DNA of 64,000 nucleotides from Pelagibacterium lentulum (GCF_003992625.1 NZ_RZMW01000041.1:303276-367275), one strand, 5' to 3'; shown: positions 26,918-36,897, counted from the stretch's first letter. Notes: generated from the sequence alone by a model not told the origin. Numbers and translations are program-made.

Positions 26918-27017
26918 AATTTCCCTCAAAGCTACATTAACGCATCGGGCTTTGGCGGGCTCTGTGAAAGTTGATGTACGCTAGTCGGGCACTTGAGGCA
27001 CGAACCTCAAAGCAGCT

Positions 27018-27701
27018 TTAAAACGGCACCGGCGCCACAAAAGTCACGTATTCCCCGCCGGTTGGATGGCGGAAAGTCAGCTCGCCTGCGTGAAGCTGCA
27101 ATCTGTCCGCTGCCTTCAGCGCATCGCCAGTGGCATAAAATTCGTCCCCCAGAATCGGGTGCCCGATTTCGCACATATGGACGCGCAATTGGTGCGTGCG
27201 CCCGGTAATCGGGGTCAACTTGAGCCGTGTTACGCCATTTTCAATCCCGATCACCTGCCAGCGGCTTTGCGAGGGGCGGCCACGGTGGTAATCGACGCGC
27301 TGGCGGGGCTTGTTTTCCCAATCGGTTGCCAGCGGCAGATCGACAACCCCCTCCGCCCGATCCATTTCGCCCCAGACGCGGGCATAATAGGTTTTCGCGG
27401 TCAGTCGCTTTTCAAACTGGGTGCCGATATGGCCATGGGCCGCCTTGTGTTTGGCCATGACGATCAGGCCCGAGGTATCCTTGTCGAGCCGATGGATGGT
27501 CCCGGCGCCGGGAAACCGCGCCAGAACGCGGGTCTGAAGGCTATCGGCAAGCGCCGGGTCCTTGCCCGGCACACTGAGCAGGCCCGAGGGTTTGTCGAGC
27601 ACGATAATGTCTTGATCATCATGCAGAATCGTCAGCCACGGATCGGTTGGCGGATTATAAACGAAACTCTTAGGCATCGGATTGAGGGCTGGCGCGATCA
27701 T
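27018..27701 (-). CDS. RluA-family 23S rRNA/tRNA pseudouridine synthase
   Basis: 227 residues. It has the RluA catalytic motif GTIHRLDKDTSGLIVMAK (Asp in RLD is the nucleophile), KTYYARVWG, the GRTHQLRVHM block, and IGHPILGDEFY. There is no S4 domain, so it is like RluA rather than RluC/D. The frame is open to 27785, but those residues are basic and overlap the region upstream of the transglycosylase; I chose the ATG at 27701 (MIAPALNPMPKS). Ribosome site weak. Modifies U746 of 23S rRNA and/or U32 of tRNA if a true RluA. Confidence 0.88.
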   Translation of the reverse strand: MIAPALNPMPKSFVYNPPTDPWLTILHDDQDIIVLDKPSGLLSVPGKDPALADSLQTRVLARFPGAGTIHRLDKDTSGLIVMAKHKAAHGHIGTQFEKRLTAKTYYARVWGEMDRAEGVVDLPLATDWENKPRQRVDYHRGRPSQSRWQVIGIENGVTRLKLTPITGRTHQLRVHMCEIGHPILGDEFYATGDALKAADRLQLHAGELTFRHPTGGEYVTFVAPVPF

Positions 27702-27847
27702 GGAAAATGACTTACCACGCGCCAACAGCAACAAAAAGACGGCATTTGGCCGTTTTTTTGCCATATCCCTTGGGCCAATTATCACGTAGCTGTGAGGGAC
27801 GACTCAATGGGCTGGTCGTCATTGCCCTTCTCTGGAGCGCAAAAGCC

Positions 27848-28834
27848 ATGATTGCAAAACGGCTAATGGCCATCTTTGCCGCTATCGTGCTGGGGATGAG
27901 TGCGCCTGTGGCCAAGGCAGGCGACGAACGTGCCTATATCGAACTGCTAATCCAGTATTATGCGCAATATTACGACGTCCCGGTCGAGTTGGTGCGCCGC
28001 GTCGTTCAGCGTGAAAGCACGTTCAATCCGCGCGCGCGCAATGGACCATATTGGGGCTTGATGCAGATTCTGCCTGCCACAGCCCGTACAATGGGCTTTA
28101 CCGGCAAGCCCGAGGATCTGCTCGATCCGGAAACCAATCTGATCTATGCGGTCAAGTATCTGCGCGGCGCCTATTTGGTCGCCGGAGGCAATCATGATCG
28201 GGCCGTCCGCCATTATGCTGCCGGCTATTATTATCATGCGCGCGACAAGGGCCTTCTGGAAGAAACCGGCCTGCGCCCAGGTCCCAGAACGCCGGTGGCT
28301 CCGACCCCGCCCACGCAGGGCGGCGCAAGCATGGTCGCGGTCGCTTCACCACCTCCGCCGCCGCCTCCTTTACCGGTCGGCGAACAATTTACCGCACCGG
28401 TTGTAGCCTCTGTTGCCCATGCACCACAGCCAGAGCCAGAAATACCCGCTCAAGCAGAACCTGTCGTTGTTGCAGCGCTCGGATTTCTTCCGCCCCAGCG
28501 ACCGCAGAATCTCAATGCCCCCGAGGCCAACCATTCCGGGCTTGCGGCCATTGCCCGAGCCGCAGAACCTGCGCCCGAGGCTGAGCCCGTCCTTTCAGCC
28601 ATGGCGGTCGAGGAATTCAACCAAGCCCCTGATCTTATTGGTGAATTGGGTTTTGGCCTGGAGATGGCCTCTGCCTATTTTGCCGCCCCGCAGACCGGAC
28701 TGGCACGTATCGAGGGCGATATTTTCGAGGCAACCTTTTCGATGCTCGACGGGCTCGATGCAGTCATCGCCCGCTCGGCCCTTGCCGCGGGAGATGACGG
28801 CTTTGTCCCGCCTGCCCGCCCGGAAAATTTATAA
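27848..28834 (+). CDS. Lytic transglycosylase (SLT/GH23) with Pro-rich tail and repeated C-terminal motif
   Basis: 328 residues: signal peptide (MIAKRLMAIFAAIVLGMSAPVAKA), SLT domain at about 28-130 with catalytic Glu56 in VQRESTFNPRARN, GLMQILPATARTMGF and AVKYLRGAY. From about 142 the protein is Pro/Ala-rich with a seven-proline run. The motif PPxRPxNL occurs twice: about 214-221 (PPQRPQNL) and as the very last residues (PPARPENL). It cleaves peptidoglycan glycan strands with anhydro-muropeptide formation. ATG 27848 is chosen because it starts the signal peptide; the frame is open back to 27707. Confidence 0.9.
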   Translation: MIAKRLMAIFAAIVLGMSAPVAKAGDERAYIELLIQYYAQYYDVPVELVRRVVQRESTFNPRARNGPYWGLMQILPATARTMGFTGKPEDLLDPETNLIYAVKYLRGAYLVAGGNHDRAVRHYAAGYYYHARDKGLLEETGLRPGPRTPVAPTPPTQGGASMVAVASPPPPPPPLPVGEQFTAPVVASVAHAPQPEPEIPAQAEPVVVAALGFLPPQRPQNLNAPEANHSGLAAIARAAEPAPEAEPVLSAMAVEEFNQAPDLIGELGFGLEMASAYFAAPQTGLARIEGDIFEATFSMLDGLDAVIARSALAAGDDGFVPPARPENL

Positions 28835-29001
28835 GGGCGGGGGTGCCCGATTTCTGACTCTGTGGTAGCATTTTATCAAAATGGCGGCGATTAAGTGATT
28901 GTGTCGGCCCCGTTCCATGGCGGGCCGGTCATCGTGATAGCAAGTTTGCGCTTTGCGATGGGGCCAACCGGATGGATTGAGTAAGGGACTGCGTACCGAC
29001 C

Positions 29002-30900
29002 GTGTTGCTCAAAACCCGAAATCTGCTGGCAGGCGTAGCGCTTTGCCTTCTTGCCACACCAGTCGCCGGGTTCGAGCTTTTCGGCATTCAGTTTTTCGGT
29101 GGCAGCGCCCAGGAAGACGCCGAAGCGATCATAGCCGATCCGCGCACCTATAATCTCAGTTTTGAAACCGCCGCCGACGAGCAGCTCGACACCGCTTTGC
29201 GGTCGGCATCCAACCTTTGGGGTGACAGGGAAGCGCCAGCATCGGGAGTTCCAGGGCTTTTGGCCAAGGCTCGCGGCGACTACGGCCGCTTGATCGCGGC
29301 GCTTTACAATCAGGGCTATTATGGCGGATCGGTGTCGATCCGTGTCGAGGGCCGCGAAGCGAGTACGCTGGCGCCGGACACGAACCTTCCCGAGCCAGCC
29401 AATATTGCCGTTATGGTCAATCCCGGTCCGCAATTCAGATTTGGCGCTCTTGATGTTGCCAATCGCGCGCCCGCAGACCCGACCGATGATCGAATGGCTG
29501 ACCTTGAAGATCTTGGCTTCCAGCCCGGTTTTGTGGCGCGGGCAACCGTTATCACCCGCGCCGAGCAGGCCCTTATCGAGGACTGGCGGCGGCGCGGCTA
29601 TCCCAAGGCGCAGGTGGCCCGGCGCGATGTCGTGGCCGACCATCGCACCAATGCGCTTGACGTGACCATTGCCATCGATCCCGGTGCTTATGCAGTGATC
29701 GGCGATATAGGGGTTTCGGGCGCCCAGAATATGGACCCCGATTTCATCGTCCGGCAGACCGGATTGCAGCCGGGCCAACAATATCATCCCGACGACATTG
29801 CGCTGGCGCGCAGCAGATTGGCCCGGCTCGACGTTTTCCGGTCCCTGCGGCTAGAGCAGGCCGAGGCGGTGCGTGCCGATGGCACGCTGCCCTATACGAT
29901 CTTTGTCCAGGAACAGGCCCTGCGCCGCTTTGGCGTCGGCGCCACGCTTTCAACCCTTGACGGGCTAGGCGTTGAGGGCTTCTGGCTGCACCGCAATCTT
30001 TTCGGCCAGGCCGAAAGGCTGCGGGTCGATGCCAAAGTTGCCGGTATCGGCTTTCCGGTCGAGACCGAGGAATTTGACTATGCCTTTGGCGGCACCTTCA
30101 CTAAACCCGGCATTTTGACTCCAGACACCGATTTGATCGCGCGGGTCTATGGGCAACGCTCGGTACTGCCGCTTTATGAGGAAACGACAATCGGCGGCCA
30201 GATCGGGCTGAGCCATCTTTTCACTGACACGATCACCACCGAAGGCGGTTTTAGGGCCGAACATTCCTACTTCGTCGACGACCAATTCGGCGAACGCAAC
30301 TTCACGACCGCCGGGCTTTATGGCTCGGCAAGTTTCGATACTCGCGATTCCCAACTCGATCCGACCGAAGGCTTTTTCCTATCTGGCTCGATCGATCCGG
30401 TTTACGAATTCGAATATAGTAATGCCATTGTCCGCGCGACCCTTGAGGGGCGTACCTATTTCGGTTTTGGCGAAGACAATAACGTCGTGCTCGCGGCTCG
30501 CGTCAAGGCAGGGGCCGTGGCCGGCCCAGCGCTTTCCGATATTCCGCCATCCATGCTGTTTTTTGCCGGCGGCGGCGGTTCGGTGCGCGGCTATGGTTTC
30601 CGTTCCATCGGTGTCGATGACGGTATGGGCGGGATAACGGGGGGCCTTTACCTGCTCGAAGCCTCGGCAGAAGCGCGGGTGCGGATCAACGAGACGTTCG
30701 GTGCCGTGGGCTTTATCGATGGCGGGTATGTCGCTGCCGATACCTTCCCTGATCTTGAAGACCTACGGCTCGGTGCTGGTATCGGGCTGCGCTATTATAC
30801 GGTTCTGGGACCGTTGCGGCTTGACGTAGCCGTGCCGCTCAACAAGCGGGACGATGACGGCGACTACGCCCTTTATGTAGGAATAGGACAAGCGTTTTGA
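29002..30900 (+). CDS. tamA: TamA, outer-membrane Omp85-family assembly factor
   Basis: 632 residues: signal peptide (...LLAGVALCLLATPVAG), POTRA-like repeats about 60-300 (LDVTIAIDPGAYAVIGDIGVSG, DDIALARSRLARLDVFRSLRL), then a C-terminal 16-strand beta-barrel (about 310-632) with the Omp85 signature VRGYGFRSIG and a terminal aromatic (GIGQAF). GTG at 29002 or TTG at 29005 are the possible starts. It overlaps tamB by 4 bp, and TamA/TamB form one envelope-spanning complex for outer-membrane protein insertion and phospholipid transport. Confidence 0.93.
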   Translation: MLLKTRNLLAGVALCLLATPVAGFELFGIQFFGGSAQEDAEAIIADPRTYNLSFETAADEQLDTALRSASNLWGDREAPASGVPGLLAKARGDYGRLIAALYNQGYYGGSVSIRVEGREASTLAPDTNLPEPANIAVMVNPGPQFRFGALDVANRAPADPTDDRMADLEDLGFQPGFVARATVITRAEQALIEDWRRRGYPKAQVARRDVVADHRTNALDVTIAIDPGAYAVIGDIGVSGAQNMDPDFIVRQTGLQPGQQYHPDDIALARSRLARLDVFRSLRLEQAEAVRADGTLPYTIFVQEQALRRFGVGATLSTLDGLGVEGFWLHRNLFGQAERLRVDAKVAGIGFPVETEEFDYAFGGTFTKPGILTPDTDLIARVYGQRSVLPLYEETTIGGQIGLSHLFTDTITTEGGFRAEHSYFVDDQFGERNFTTAGLYGSASFDTRDSQLDPTEGFFLSGSIDPVYEFEYSNAIVRATLEGRTYFGFGEDNNVVLAARVKAGAVAGPALSDIPPSMLFFAGGGGSVRGYGFRSIGVDDGMGGITGGLYLLEASAEARVRINETFGAVGFIDGGYVAADTFPDLEDLRLGAGIGLRYYTVLGPLRLDVAVPLNKRDDDGDYALYVGIGQAF

Positions 30901-33900
30901 GACGCCTTACTGCCATAATCTTCGGGCTTTTCATTGTCGCAGCCGCCCCTGTTGCCGCACAGGAGAATGCGGGCGAGAGCCTTATGGAAACGCTTGCCCG
31001 CGCGGCCACGCTCAACGAGGAAGAGCAGCGCTCGCGGCTTGTCGGCTTTGTCGAAGACCAGATTTCGACCCCCGACCGGCAGATCCGGCTGACACGTATC
31101 GAAGGCGCGCTGTCGTCCAATGCCTCGATCGGACAGATCACAATTTCCGATACCGAGGGCATCTGGCTGGTCATTGAAAATGCTCAGATCAACTGGAATC
31201 AGGGCGCCCTGATTTTCGGGCGGCTGGAAATCCGCTCGCTTGCGGCCGATTCCATCGCCTATATCCGCAATCCGATTTCCACAGAGCCGCCGGTACCGGC
31301 CTCGCCTGAAGCCGGAGGCTTTCAGGTTCCCGAATTACCCGTCGCCGTTATTCTGGAAAGCCTTTCGGTTCCTAACGTCTCGTTTGGTGAACAAGTGTTC
31401 GGGCTTGGTTCTGAAATCTCCATCGCCGGTTCGATGGTGCTTGATGGCGGGGCCATCGACGCCAATCTGGAAATCGAACGGCTCGACGGGCCGGGCGGCA
31501 CGCTCGATCTGGGGTTGATCTACTCCAATGAGACTCGCGAGATCGATCTCAATCTGGAATTGATCGAACCCGAAGACGGGATCGTTGCCAATCTTCTCAA
31601 TATTGAGGGGCGGCCGGAAATCGCGCTGGGACTGTCGGGTGCGGGCCTTATAGACGATCTTGGTATCGACCTGTTACTCGACGCTGACGGCAATCGCATC
31701 CTTACCGGCCAGGGCACACTGAATGAAACGAGCGCAGGTCTTGCGATCGGCGCCGATCTTGGCGGCCCGATCGCGACAATCCTGCCGTCTGTCTATCGCG
31801 ATTTTTTCGGTGAGAACACCGCCCTCGCAGTCGCATTGCTGTTGCGCAACGAAGGCGGGTTCGAGCTTGCCGATCTTACGCTTTCGGGCGGACAGCTTTC
31901 GCTCAATGCCAGCGCCAGCACCACAAGCGACGGCTTTTTGAACCGGCTTTCGCTTGCAGGTGAAATCAGCGACCGGGCGGGGGAAACCGTGATTTTGCCC
32001 GTGCCTGGCGCCTCCACCCGCATCGAGCGGGCGCGCTTTGATGTGCAATACGGGCAGCAAGGCAGCGAGGACTGGACCGGTTCGGTCCAGGCGCTCAATT
32101 TCTCGACACCGGAATTTTCCGCCGAACGGTTGGCGATCAATGCGTCGGGCATTGCCGCCAATCTCGATGATCCTGCCACACGCCGGATCACGTTCAATGC
32201 CGATGGTACGCTCGATGGCGTCGATGCTGCCTCTGACGAAATCGCACAAGCGCTTGGCACTTCAATCGGGCTGGGCGTTGCCGGGCTCTGGCAAGCGGGC
32301 GAACCGATCCAGCTGGCCCAGCTTCGCATACTCGGACAGGCACTTAGCCTCGATGTTTCAGGCCAGATCGCGGACAACATCTTTGACGGTGACATTGCGC
32401 TGCAAACGGGGTCCCTTGCACCTTTCTCCGGCCTTGCAGGGCGCGATCTTTCAGGCGCCATTTCGCTTCTGGCAACGGGTATTGTCTCGCCCCTGACCGG
32501 CGGTTTCGACGTCGTACTTGACGGGTCGGCAGACAATCTTGCCATAAACGATGACATTGCCGACCGTCTGCTTGAAGGCACGGCCCGGCTTGAAGGCCGG
32601 GTCGCACGGACCGAGAACGGGCTGGAAGCGACCGGCTTTTCGATTTCCAACCAGCAGATCGAACTGATGGCCAACGGGATTTACGCCACCGGCGCCGCCG
32701 ATTTCCGTTTCGATCTTGCGCTTGCCGATCTGGGTCTGATCGACACGCAAATGAGCGGGGCGCTTTCAGCGTCGGGTACAGCGCTTGGCAGCGAAGGCAC
32801 GCTCCATCTCGATTCGCAGATCACCATTCCTCAGGCCCGGCTTGCCGATCGCAGCTTGAGCGAAGCGGTGATCGGATTTGAAGGAACGAGCACTGCCGAC
32901 GGGCTTTCGGGCGCGGTTTCCGGCACTGGTTTTCTTGATGGTTTCCGCATTGCTCTGGGCACCGATCTTGACGTCACAAGCGAGCGCACGCGCCTCGAAG
33001 CGATCCGCTTTGACGCGCCGGGCGCCCAGCTTACCGGCGCCCTGACGATCCTTGCCAATGGATTGATTGATGGACAGTTGTCGCTCGATGCGCCCAATAT
33101 CGAAACGGCCGCTGCCCTCGCCCTGGTTGATGCGAGCGGGGCGATCCATGCTCAAATCGCGCTTTCGAGCGGCAATGACATGCAATCGGCCCAGATCGAA
33201 GCCCGGCTGGCGGATGTGCGGATCGACGATATCGTAATCGGTTCGGCCAGCACCAATGCCCGGATCAACGATCTGTTGGGCGTCCCGGTTATTGAGGGTA
33301 ATGTTTCAGGCGAGCGGATTTCAGCGGCCGGGATCGATATCGATACGCTCGCGCTGACGGCCACATCGCGCCAGCAGACCACCCAATTTGAAGGCAGTGC
33401 TTCGCTTGCCACCGGTGCCGACATTGCCCTTGCCGGTGCGCTTTCGCCAATCGAAGGCGGCTATCGGGTCGGACTGGATCGGTTCACGATTGCCCAGGAT
33501 GCTATTTCGGCGCGCCTCGTCGCGCCCACAACGCTGACCGTTATCGACGAGAATGTCGAATTTTCAGGCGTCGAGCTGGCAGTCGGGGAGGGAAGGATCA
33601 CTGCGACCGGCACGGCAGGACAAAATCTCGATGTCGCGCTCGATGTAACCGGGCTGCCGCTTTCCATTGCCAACACAATCGCGCCAGACCTGGGGCTTGC
33701 CGGTACGGTCAATGCCACAGCCCAGATCAGCGGTCCGGCAACTGATCCCGACGTGCAGTTCACTGTTCAAGGCGCGGGGCTGAACGCAGCAGCGATCGGT
33801 GAATTTGGTGTCGCGCCGCTCTCGGTCAATGCGCAGGGCCGGTTTACCAACAACACCGTTACCCTTGCAAGCGCCCAGATCACTGGCCAGCAGGGCCTCA

Positions 33901-35246
33901 CCGCCAATGCGCAGGGCACCATCGGCCTCGATGGCGGCGGGCTTGACCTGTCGGTCACGGCCAATGCCCCATTATTGCTTGCCAACCAGTTCGTAGCCGA
34001 TCGCGGCGCCCAGATTTCGGGCACGGCTTCGCTCGATGCCCGGATCACCGGCCAGCTTGACGACCCTCAATTTGCGGGTACGGTCGCGGTCGCCAGTGGC
34101 GATTATATCGATCCCGAACTCGCAATCCGGTTACAGCAGATCACCGGCACGGGCACGCTGTCTGCCAACCAGCTTGTGATCAGTTCCCTGACCGGGCAAT
34201 TGGCAACAGGCGGGTCGATAGCTGTATCGGGGACGGTGGGTCTCGATGCGCCCAATTTCACCTCCAATGTCCAGATCGCGCTCAATAATGCTCGCTATGC
34301 GGATGGCAACCTGCTCGTCGCAACGCTTAATGGCGGGCTGAACCTGACCGGCCCAATCGGCGCGGGCGGGCAATTGTCGGGCACGATCAACATCGCGCGG
34401 GCCGACATAACGGTACCCGACGCCGTTGGCGGACCGGGTGGGGTCATCGATGTCGATCACCGCTTTCCACCGCAGGACGTCGCTGCCACGCTTGCCCGTG
34501 CACAAATCGACCAGCGTGCGGCAACCGCGGCGCGAACGGCCCAAACACCGCTGACACTCAACATCGCCATCAATGCGCCAAACCAGATCTTCATTCGCGG
34601 GCGCGGTCTCGATGCCGAGGTGGGCGGTAGCGTGCAGATCACTGGCCCGATCGACGATTTGCGACCGGTGGGCGGGTTCGAGCTCATTCGCGGGCGGCTG
34701 TCCATTCTGGGCCAGCGGATCGATTTTGAATCCGGCATGGTGACGTTGATCGGCGATCTCGATCCGTTTATCGATCTTGTGGCCCGCACGTCGGGCGAAG
34801 GCATCATCGTTTTCGTCACGATTACGGGCCGGGCCTCTGCCCCCCAGATCGGGTTCTCGTCCGAGCCCATGCTGCCCGAAGACGAAGTCCTTGCGCGTTT
34901 GCTGTTTAACCGGGGAGTGGGCGAACTCTCCCCGCTCCAGCTTGCCCAATTGGCCGCTGCAGCAGCGGAGTTGGCAGGGGGCGGAGGCAACAATTCCCTG
35001 CTCAATTCCTTACGGCAGGCCACAGGCCTTGACGATCTCGACATCATTACCGATGACGATGGCAATGCGGCGGTAAGGGCTGGCCGGTATATCGACGACA
35101 ATATCTATCTGGGCGTTGAGGCCGGCGCATCGGGACAATCGAGGGTGACGATCGATCTCGACATCACCGACAACCTGCGCGCGCGCGGAGCGACAGGGAC
35201 CGACGGGGACTCTTCGCTCGGCATCTTTTACGAGATGGACTATTAA
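30897..35246 (+). CDS. tamB: TamB, inner-membrane-anchored translocation/assembly module
   Basis: 1449 residues. A signal anchor (MRRLTAIIFGLFIVAAAPVAA) is followed by a very long, repeat-like, beta-rich body typical of AsmA/TamB bridge proteins, with Asp/Ala/Gly/Leu-rich repeats. The C-terminal DUF490/TamB domain (about 1110-1449) ends in GIFYEMDY. The start codon is TTG sharing bases with the tamA stop (TTGA), so it is translationally coupled. Expected to form a hydrophobic groove through the periplasm with TamA at the outer membrane. Confidence 0.94.
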   Translation: MRRLTAIIFGLFIVAAAPVAAQENAGESLMETLARAATLNEEEQRSRLVGFVEDQISTPDRQIRLTRIEGALSSNASIGQITISDTEGIWLVIENAQINWNQGALIFGRLEIRSLAADSIAYIRNPISTEPPVPASPEAGGFQVPELPVAVILESLSVPNVSFGEQVFGLGSEISIAGSMVLDGGAIDANLEIERLDGPGGTLDLGLIYSNETREIDLNLELIEPEDGIVANLLNIEGRPEIALGLSGAGLIDDLGIDLLLDADGNRILTGQGTLNETSAGLAIGADLGGPIATILPSVYRDFFGENTALAVALLLRNEGGFELADLTLSGGQLSLNASASTTSDGFLNRLSLAGEISDRAGETVILPVPGASTRIERARFDVQYGQQGSEDWTGSVQALNFSTPEFSAERLAINASGIAANLDDPATRRITFNADGTLDGVDAASDEIAQALGTSIGLGVAGLWQAGEPIQLAQLRILGQALSLDVSGQIADNIFDGDIALQTGSLAPFSGLAGRDLSGAISLLATGIVSPLTGGFDVVLDGSADNLAINDDIADRLLEGTARLEGRVARTENGLEATGFSISNQQIELMANGIYATGAADFRFDLALADLGLIDTQMSGALSASGTALGSEGTLHLDSQITIPQARLADRSLSEAVIGFEGTSTADGLSGAVSGTGFLDGFRIALGTDLDVTSERTRLEAIRFDAPGAQLTGALTILANGLIDGQLSLDAPNIETAAALALVDASGAIHAQIALSSGNDMQSAQIEARLADVRIDDIVIGSASTNARINDLLGVPVIEGNVSGERISAAGIDIDTLALTATSRQQTTQFEGSASLATGADIALAGALSPIEGGYRVGLDRFTIAQDAISARLVAPTTLTVIDENVEFSGVELAVGEGRITATGTAGQNLDVALDVTGLPLSIANTIAPDLGLAGTVNATAQISGPATDPDVQFTVQGAGLNAAAIGEFGVAPLSVNAQGRFTNNTVTLASAQITGQQGLTANAQGTIGLDGGGLDLSVTANAPLLLANQFVADRGAQISGTASLDARITGQLDDPQFAGTVAVASGDYIDPELAIRLQQITGTGTLSANQLVISSLTGQLATGGSIAVSGTVGLDAPNFTSNVQIALNNARYADGNLLVATLNGGLNLTGPIGAGGQLSGTINIARADITVPDAVGGPGGVIDVDHRFPPQDVAATLARAQIDQRAATAARTAQTPLTLNIAINAPNQIFIRGRGLDAEVGGSVQITGPIDDLRPVGGFELIRGRLSILGQRIDFESGMVTLIGDLDPFIDLVARTSGEGIIVFVTITGRASAPQIGFSSEPMLPEDEVLARLLFNRGVGELSPLQLAQLAAAAAELAGGGGNNSLLNSLRQATGLDDLDIITDDDGNAAVRAGRYIDDNIYLGVEAGASGQSRVTIDLDITDNLRARGATGTDGDSSLGIFYEMDY

Positions 35247-35535
35247 AAGGCCCGATACCGCTTTTCGAAAAGCCCCTGTTGGCCTATTGGCGGGGGACGC
35301 CGGCATGCAAGGGAAGGGCGTCACATCAGTCAGGACCGGGTGGCGCCTTTAGATGCCGGCCCTTTGGCAGATCGCTCCGCTTGAAAGAAGGGCGTCGCCC
35401 TGATCTGAATGACCGGGCGTCGGTCGGCATGATGTTGCCGCAATTGGAACTTTCCGGCGCCCAGAGTCTTTTCCTCTCACAGTCAAACAATGTCGGTGCG
35501 CCTTGCCGACTGTGATGGGAAAGGATCATCTATCC
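35247..35535. other. Intergenic region after tamB
   Basis: No convincing gene. It holds a perfect palindrome GCTTTTCGAAAAGC at 35260-35273 just after tamB, without a T-run. A GGAAC box near 35449 has no matching -10 at EcfG spacing. The rest shows no structure I can name. Confidence 0.4.
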
Positions 35536-35613
35536 ATGTTTAAAGGCCTTTTGCTCTGGATGGTCGGCATTCCGTTGCCGCTTGTCATCCTGCTTATGAT
35601 TTTTGTGCTTTAG
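35536..35613 (+). CDS. Very small membrane protein, 25 aa
   Basis: Open frame MFKGLLLWMVGIPLPLVILL plus MIFVL. It is almost wholly one hydrophobic helix with a Lys near the N-terminus and a central Gly-Ile-Pro-Leu-Pro kink. An AAAGGA lies 10 bases before the ATG. It heads a run of three same-strand membrane-protein genes (35536, 35744, 35859). Function unknown; too short for similarity arguments. Could be a chance frame, but codon use, ribosome site and context favour a real gene. Confidence 0.6.
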   Translation: MFKGLLLWMVGIPLPLVILLMIFVL

Positions 35614-35743
35614 GCACAGTCTTACTTTTCGAGAACAGTTTTGAAACCTCACTTCGCAGCCAGTTCTGCGCGGGGAAAATCCTTGTGCTTTTCCCACTGT
35701 GTTTCACGCTGTCGACTTTTATTGAACCCAAGGAGACTGGATC

Positions 35744-35818
35744 ATGAATGCCATTATTTATCTTGTCGGACTGGTTGTGGTCGTTATGGCCATCTTGTCC
35801 TTTATAGGTCTTGCGTGA
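35744..35818 (+). CDS. Very small membrane protein, 24 aa
   Basis: Open frame MNAIIYLVGLVVVVMAILSF plus IGLA: a single uncharged transmembrane helix. A strong AAGGAG ribosome site lies 8 bases before the ATG. The stop is 40 bp before the four-helix membrane gene at 35859. As I recall, similar 22-26-residue proteins of the type M-x-IIYLVGLxVVVMAILSF are scattered in Hyphomicrobiales without a function. Likely a small inner-membrane subunit or regulator of the next gene product. Confidence 0.75.
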   Translation: MNAIIYLVGLVVVVMAILSFIGLA

Positions 35819-35858
35819 GCACTGGTTTAACCATCGATAAAAGGAGGGAGGCCGCATC

Positions 35859-36743
35859 ATGGCTGTTGAACCACACGGCGGCGTAGCGCAAAATGAAGCC
35901 CCGACTGCCAATGAGGGGTCCTATGTCGATTGGCCCGCAATTCTGGGCGGTGCCGTCGCTGCTGCCGCTATTTCTCTTGTTCTTATGACATTTGGCTCGG
36001 CAATCGGGTTCACGCTGACCGACCCTTTGGGCGGCGATGGCGTTCCCTTGTTCTGGTTGGCAATTGCGATCGCGATCTGGGTTGTCTGGGTTCAGGTGTC
36101 GGCCTTCATGGTCGGTGGTTATCTGACCGGGCGCATGCGCCGGCGCCATTTCGATTCCAACGAACATGAGGTTGATGTGCGCGATGGCATCCATGGTCTT
36201 CTGGTTTGGGCAACCGGGCTTGTCATTTCCGCAATCCTGGCCTTTGGTGGCATCGGCTTTCTGGCCCAGGGCGTCGGGCAGGCGACAGGCGCGGCCATTG
36301 GCGCCGCAGTCAATGGCAATGGCGAAGGTACAAATCCGTTCGATTATACGATCGACATGCTGTTCCGCACCACTCAGCCCAACGCTGAAAATGCCGAAGC
36401 GGCCAGGATGGAAGCCACCCGCATTCTTGTCGGCGGCATCACCGGAGATGGGGTCAGCAACGATGACCGCGCCTATCTTGCAAGTGTTGTGGCCAATCGG
36501 ACCGAACTCAACCAGGAACAGGCCGAGGCGCGGGTCGATGACGTCATTGCCCAGGCCGAAACTGTTCAGGCCGATATTCTCGATGCAGCCGAGCAGGCAC
36601 GTAGGATCGCCATTCTGGTTGCCTTCCTTACTGCAGCATCGCTGGCCGTAAGTGCCGCCGGCGCCTATTTTGCAGCCGGTATGGGCGGCAGTCACCGGGA
36701 CAAGCATATGATCGTGCCCTTCTTCAACCGGCCGATGCGCTGA
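35859..36743 (+). CDS. Four-helix inner-membrane protein of unknown function
   Basis: 294 residues. Hydrophobic segments lie at about 26-52, 63-89, 110-137 and 249-272; between the third and fourth is a polar stretch (about 140-245) rich in Glu/Ala/Asn that could form a helical domain. WPAILGGAVAAAAISLVLMTFG at TM1 and VSAFMVGGYLTGRMRRR at TM2 resemble proteins usually annotated PhnA-like or YrzE-like in rhizobia; those names carry no known activity. AGGAGGG lies 12-18 bases before the ATG. Preceded by two tiny membrane proteins and followed by a terminator, so probably a three-gene unit. Confidence 0.8.
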   Translation: MAVEPHGGVAQNEAPTANEGSYVDWPAILGGAVAAAAISLVLMTFGSAIGFTLTDPLGGDGVPLFWLAIAIAIWVVWVQVSAFMVGGYLTGRMRRRHFDSNEHEVDVRDGIHGLLVWATGLVISAILAFGGIGFLAQGVGQATGAAIGAAVNGNGEGTNPFDYTIDMLFRTTQPNAENAEAARMEATRILVGGITGDGVSNDDRAYLASVVANRTELNQEQAEARVDDVIAQAETVQADILDAAEQARRIAILVAFLTAASLAVSAAGAYFAAGMGGSHRDKHMIVPFFNRPMR

Positions 36744-36770
36744 TAAGCTGCGATCTGCAAGACCGGCAAG

Positions 36771-36796
36771 GCGGCCTCGAAAGGGGCCGCTTTTTT
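36771..36796 (+). terminator. Rho-independent terminator
   Basis: GCGGCC (36771-36776) pairs with GGCCGC (36785-36790), followed by six T. It closes the small-membrane-protein unit. Confidence 0.8.
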
Positions 36797-36897
36797 GCAT
36801 CGCAGGAACGCAGTTTTTGCGGGGTCGCCGATGACATAAGGTCATCGGGGACAAATTGACAATTTCCCGAGACGCGAAATTGTTTTAAGGGACGATT

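Noticed and set aside
34131-34949. 272-codon minus-strand frame inside tamB
   Set aside because: TamB continues in its own frame throughout; the reverse frame has no recognisable domain.
35440-35480. Possible EcfG general-stress promoter (GGAAC) before the small membrane genes
   Set aside because: No GTT-type -10 at the required spacing.
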